Below are positions 59,813 through 64,000 of a stretch of DNA of 64,000 nt, piece after piece (positions within the stretch are counted from its first letter, which is position 1; each line of letters starts with the position of its first letter). Location of the stretch: NCBI GenBank assembly GCA_001310415.1, contig BAXE01000008.1, forward strand, positions 62,001 to 126,000, written 5' to 3'. This DNA comes from Enterovibrio sp. JCM 19048. GTDB taxonomy: Bacteria; Pseudomonadota; Gammaproteobacteria; Enterobacterales; Vibrionaceae. The notes under the pieces were generated by a model, which had not been told where the DNA came from, searched no databases, and saw only the letters and a list, made by a program, of their open reading frames with translations. The position numbers and the translations under genes are program-made.

Positions 59813-61812
59813 TTACAGCGATTTACCTTTCAGCAATTTTCTCACCCACATGCGTCCCGGGTGCAGCGCGTTGAGCACATCAACCGGCAATGGCAATGGA
59901 TGACCACAAAGTTGTGATGCCATCAGCTCACCAAGAATCGGTGCAGAAGTCAGGCCTCGTGAACCCAGCGCCAGCAGGCTATAAAGGTTCGGGTAGACAG
60001 GTACATCTGCGGCGTCATCTTTCTTTTCACGCAGATCGCTGTAGACAGATGTCAGCGCGTCGAAATCACACACATCTCCGGCATACGGCAGGTGATCGCG
60101 GCTGGCGCAGCGGATTCCGACGCGGCCAGCGCCATGGTCGGTATCAATCTCTTTCGGCCATTCAGCAGGAATGCAGTCTATTAGGCGCTGCTTGTTGTCA
60201 GCCTGATCGCCCATGCGGAAGTCCATCGATACATCGTTGCGGCTGTAACTTGCACCAATGCAATGGGTATCGTTTTTAGGGTTGATAGGCGTCAGGTAGC
60301 GTCATAGCACAACACGGTTTTCAGCTGCTTCAGTGCTTCCGTGGTGTTGATGTGTGACACCTGACCACGCACCGGATAGGCCGGAATAGGCGCAGTCTGT
60401 TCAAACTGGGTGAACTTGTGGCCGTTGGCAACCACCACTGTCGCATGGTTAAAGCTGTCCTGCGCGGTTTTCAGTGTCCACTGGTCGTTGCTGCGTTCAA
60501 GGGAAATCACTTCCGTGTTGTAGTGACAGGTGAGCAGGCCAGTTTGTTGCGCGTTGGCAATCAAGCCTGGGTCAGTTGCTGCGGACACAGCCAGCCGCCG
60601 AGTGGATAGGTCACACCGCTGTGGCCGGTTTCAATGCCAGTCAGCGCTTCTGCTTCTTCTTTACTGACAGCGTGGATAAGCGCGTCAGGAAAACCACCTT
60701 TCAGCATCTTCGCCAGTTTGTCTGCGCTTTTCTCATCCCAGCCAATTTGGGTGACGCCACACAGATCGTGGTCGAACGCAGTCGTTTTTTCTGCCTGCTC
60801 AATAAACTGTCGAGCGAACAAAATGCCGGGGCAAAGAAGCGGGAGAGCGCATCGTCACTGCCATTTAGCAAAGGATACACGGCACCTTGTCGGTTGCCTG
60901 ATGCTGCCAAGCCCGGCTTATCATGTTCACAATACAAGGTGACAGCTCTGCCGCGGCGCACCAGAGACATTGCCAGTGCGGCACTCGCCACACCGCCGCC
61001 AATGATCGCGATATCCTTGCTGTCAGCCGGCGAGGTGCGCTTGTACCAAGCACCTGTTGTTTCGCGTTTGCGTGTTCAGCCATGGTGCCAACAATCATGT
61101 CTCGCTTGGTGCCAAAGCCTTTGGTTTTCTTCATGGCAAAGCCAGCTTCAATCAGGCCGCGGCGCACAAAGCCCGCAGCGGTGAAGGTCGCTACGGTACA
61201 ATCCTGTTTTGCCAGCCTAGCCATGCCATCAAACAGGCTTTGGCTCCACATTTCCGGGTTCTTACTTGGGGCAAAACCGTCAAGGAACCAGCAATCCACA
61301 ATACCGTCATCTGGCGTCCACACTTGCGGCATAGAATCTTTGATATCGCCGAACCAGAGATCCAGGGTGATCATGCCATTGGCTAGTACCAGACGGTGAC
61401 AGCCCGGCACAGCAGCAGGGTAGTGCTCGCGAAGTCCGGCAGCAAATTCTGCCAGCTCAGGCCATGCCGCATGGGCTTTTTCCAGATCGGACTGAGTCAC
61501 CGGAAACTTTTCAAAGCTGATGAAGTGGAGTTGGTTCACCGTCGCCTGTGGGTTTTCCGCGCGGAATTTGGCAAACCATTGCCAGACAGCAAGGAAGTTC
61601 AGGCCGGTACCAAAGCCGGTTTCGGCAATAACAAAGCGGTCACGCGGGAAATCGAGCCATCGCTCTGGCAGCTGGTTTTGCTGCAGGAACACATAGCGCG
61701 TCTCTTCAAGGCCATTGGCATTGGAGAAATAGACATCGTCAAAGTTGTCGGAAACCGGGGTACCGGCTTCGTTCCAGTGGATTTGCGCGTGTTCAATTTT
61801 GGGATGGGTCAC
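59813..61812 (-). CDS. mnmC: Bifunctional tRNA wobble-uridine modification enzyme MnmC (four apparent frameshifts)
   Basis: MnmC finishes the mnm5s2U modification at the tRNA wobble base. The start at 61812 opens the methyltransferase domain ([28 protein letters not shown]). The FAD-dependent demodification domain begins near residue 265 ([19 protein letters not shown]). The coding strand has lost bases near 61041 (AAA to AA), 60821 (T-run), 60567 (GCCT to GCT) and 60299 (GGC to GC); every interval carries clear MnmC sequence, up to [20 protein letters not shown] near the end. Restored length is 667 residues. Confidence 0.93.
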
Positions 61813-61936
61813 AAGCCTTACCTTTCATTTTGCTGTCTTTGCACTCTGGGCGCGGATTCTATCGTCAAACCCAGACAAGATACAGATGGAGAGCTTGGGA
61901 CTTTCCTAGCATGTGTGCGAGCATGACTGAAATTTC

Positions 61937-61970
61937 AGCTTACACGCGTACACAGGAAAGCTGACCACTT
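61937..61970. promoter_or_regulatory. FabR-like and FadR-like sites side by side upstream of fabB
   Basis: AGCTTACACGCGTACAC (61937-61953) resembles the FabR operator. The adjoining bases 61954-61970, read on the minus strand, contain TGGTCAG as in the FadR core, with several mismatches. In E. coli the fabA and fabB promoters carry FadR and FabR sites in contact. The pair lies 54-87 bases before the fabB ATG. Confidence 0.45.
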
Positions 61971-62023
61971 TGCTGTATCAAAACCGCTATCATCGGGTCG
62001 AACTCGAATTGTAGGAACAAAAG

Positions 62024-63234
62024 ATGAAACGAGCCGTAATTACAGGTATGGGAATTGTTTCCAGCATCGGTAACAACGTTAAAGAAGTGCTGGAGTCATT
62101 GAAGGCGGGTAAATCAGGGATTAGCTTTTCCCAACAATTCGCAGACATGAAGCTTCGCAGCAATGTCTGGGGTGATTTAAAGCTCAACCCTGCTGATCAT
62201 ATTGATCGCAAAAAGTTTCGTTTTATGGGCGATGCTGCAGGCTTCGCCTATCTGAGCATGGAACAGGCTATCGAAGACGCTGGCCTGACTGAAGAGATGG
62301 TATCTAACGACCGCACCGGTTTGGTTGCGGGTTCGGGTGGTGCGTCATCGATCAACCAGGTTGCTGCAGTGGACACACTGCGTGAGAAAGGCGTGAAACG
62401 TGTAGGCCCATATATGGTGCCACGCACCATGTCTTCAACCGTATCAGCCTGTCTGGCAACCCCTTTTAAAATCCGTGGTGTGAACTACACCATGAGCTCG
62501 GCATGTGCGACCTCTGCACACTGTATCGGCCACGCGCTGGAACTTATCCAACTGGGCAAGCAAGACATCGTCTTCGCCGGTGGTGGTGAAGAGCTGGATT
62601 GGTCGCTGACCATGATGTTTGACGCCATGGGCGCGCTGTCGACCAAATACAACGATAACCCAGAAAAAGCATCACGCACCTATGACGCAGACCGCGACGG
62701 TTTCGTTATCTCCGGTGGTGGCGGCATGATGGTTATCGAAGAACTGGAACACGCACTGGCGCGTGGCGCGAAAATCTACGGTGAAATCGTCGGTTATGGC
62801 GCAACCTCTGATGGCTACGACATGGTAGCACCGTCAGGTGAAGGCGCGGTGCGTTGTATGAAGATGGCGATGCAGGACGTTGACCAGATTGACTACATCA
62901 ACACCCACGGTACTTCAACGCCAGTTGGCGACGTAAAAGAGCTGGGTGCGATTCAGGAAGTGTTTGGCAATAACAGCCCAGCCATTTCTGCCACCAAAGC
63001 GATGACAGGTCACGCGCTGGGTGCGGCGGGTGTTCATGAAGCGATTTATTCCACCATCATGCTGGATAACAACTTTGTGGCACCAAGCATCAACATCGAA
63101 AACCTGGATCCAGCGGCGGAAGGTCTCGACATCGTGACTGAGGCCCGTGATGTAGAGCTGAAGACAGTGATGTCAAACAGCTTCGGTTTCGGTGGCACCA
63201 ACGCGACACTGGTTATCAAAAATACGAGGGATAA
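62024..63234 (+). CDS. fabB: 3-oxoacyl-ACP synthase I FabB (one apparent frameshift at the end)
   Basis: FabB extends acyl chains and is needed for unsaturated fatty acid synthesis. ATG at 62024 ([19 protein letters not shown]). The catalytic triad is present: Cys in [12 protein letters not shown], His in [11 protein letters not shown] and His in [11 protein letters not shown]. One A is missing from the A-run at 63218-63222; restored, the protein ends LVIKKYEG with TAA at 63232-63234 and has 403 residues. Without the correction the frame runs to 63319 with a non-homologous tail. Confidence 0.96.
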
Positions 63235-63358
63235 GGTCAGGCCTTGTCCCAGAGTCCTGTCATGGACTCTTCGGTTTTCCGGGACTTTGGCTATTAGCCT
63301 AAACAGACGCGGGTTTTGACCGTTGAGAGCCGGTCATTACCTTTCAATCCTGGATTTT

Positions 63359-63385
63359 GCCCGGCCTTTTTGGCCGGGCTTTTTC
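63359..63385 (+). terminator. Terminator between fabB and pdxB
   Basis: Stem GCCCGGCC/GGCCGGGC (8 bp, all G-C), TTTTT loop, then five T. It ends the fabB transcript about 125 bases after its stop. Confidence 0.9.
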
Positions 63386-63448
63386 GTTTGCGCTGCTGCT
63401 GAAAAAGTTCACAATAGCGGTAATAGATTTTAGGTAGAGTAAACGCAA

Positions 63449-64000
63449 TTGAATATTCTGATTGATGAAAACATGCCATACGCGGCCGAGCTGTTTGGCA
63501 AACTGGGTACGGTAACTGCCAAGCTGGTCGCACCCTGACCGCTGATGATCTGGTGGATATCGATGCACTGATGATCCGCTCAGTCACCAAAGTTAATGAA
63601 GACCTGCTGGAAAAAGCCAACCGCCTGAAATTTGTCGGTACGGCAACGGCAGGAACTGACCACGTTGACGCGGCGCTGCTTGCTGAGCGTGGTATCTACT
63701 TCACGGCTGCACCGGGTTGTAACAAGGTCGCGTTGCCGAGTATGTGATCAGTGCGCTGTTGGTGCTGGGGCAACAACAGGGTTTCTCCATTACAGACCGG
63801 AAAGTCGGCATTGTCGGAGCCGGTCAGGTGGGCAGCTATCTTTCCAAGTGTCTGTCAGCATTGAATATCCCACACCTGTTGTGCGATCCACTGAAAGAAG
63901 CGGAAGGCGATACCCGCGAGTTTCACGCTTTAGAAACCTTGCTGGGTGAATGTGATGTGTTGACCATGCACACGCCGCTGACCAAATCCGGCGAGCACGC
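63449..64000 (+). CDS. pdxB: Erythronate-4-phosphate dehydrogenase PdxB, N-terminal part (cut by window end; two apparent frameshifts)
   Basis: PdxB oxidises 4-phosphoerythronate in pyridoxal phosphate synthesis. The start is probably TTG at 63449 ([19 protein letters not shown]); no in-frame ATG keeps this conserved start. Missing bases are inferred near 63521 (AAGGCTGG read as AAGCTGG) and near 63732 (GCGGTTGCC read as GCGTTGCC). Between and after them [36 protein letters not shown] and the NAD-binding [13 protein letters not shown] are plain. About 180 residues are present; the gene continues past base 64000. Confidence 0.93.

Noticed and set aside
1..64000. Widespread pseudogene formation, as in a host-restricted symbiont
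   Set aside because: Breaks are almost all single-base changes in short runs, no large deletions or insertion sequences occur, every broken gene keeps its downstream motifs, and essential genes are hit equally.
1..64000. tRNA, rRNA or mobile elements
   Set aside because: I saw no cloverleaf-like sequence, no rRNA motif, and no transposase or integrase, so none is listed.

Overview
This window is a flagellar, chemotaxis and cytochrome c maturation region of a marine gammaproteobacterium, almost certainly a member of the Vibrionaceae. The evidence is the gene order (flagellin-flaG-fliD-flaI-fliS-flrA-flrBC-fliE to J-fliK to R-flhBAFG-fliA-cheYZAB-parC-parP-cheW-DUF2802-ccm), the polar-flagellum regulators FlrA/FlrB/FlrC with sigma-54-type promoters, FlhF/FlhG, and the ParC/ParP chemotaxis-array positioning pair. 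The genus cannot be fixed by reading alone.

Layout. 1-7.1 kb: end of a flagellin gene, filament accessory genes and the regulators flrA, flrB, flrC. 7.1-13.1 kb: fliEFGHIJ (MS ring, switch, export ATPase). 13.1-17.3 kb: fliK, fliL, fliM, fliN, closed by a strong terminator. 17.3-20.8 kb: fliOPQR-flhB behind a new sigma-54-type promoter. 20.8-26.3 kb: flhA, flhF, flhG, fliA. 26.3-33.5 kb: cheY, cheZ, cheA, cheB, parC, parP, cheW and a DUF2802 gene. 33.5-34.6 kb: a divergent pair of small export-related genes (FlhB C-domain-like and FliK-like). 34.8-41.8 kb: ccmABCDEFGHI. 41.8-47.1 kb: mlaA, two fadL-like porins, a DUF3379 protein and an ECF-type sigma factor. 47.1-51.4 kb: a repeat-bearing intergenic region, then fadI-fadJ (anaerobic-type beta-oxidation) with a FadR-like operator. 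51.4-64 kb: an M16 peptidase, sixA, smrB, prmB, aroC, a TRIC-family membrane protein, epmC, yfcL, mnmC, fabB and the start of pdxB.

The dominant oddity is technical. About 54 single-base frameshifts, all but one of them deletions and mostly in short homopolymers, break 38 of the roughly 64 genes, including fabB and aroC, which are expected to be essential or important. In each case the protein continues in another frame with an intact family signature. I therefore annotate these as full-length genes with probable sequencing or assembly errors, not as pseudogenes. Lengths given as restored assume one base is added back (or one removed, in flhB) at each site.

Functionally the flagellar part forms a transcriptional ladder: FlrA, then FlrBC and sigma-54, then basal body and export genes, then FliA. 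The chemotaxis operon is joined to it. The lipid genes (two fadL, fadIJ, fabB, mlaA) lie in one neighbourhood and several carry FadR-like or FabR-like sites. I found no convincing undescribed system. The most useful leads are the phased heptanucleotide arrays behind two terminators, the sigma factor/DUF3379 pair beside the FadL porins, the triple motif in CheA, and the terminator/promoter switch between fliN and fliO.
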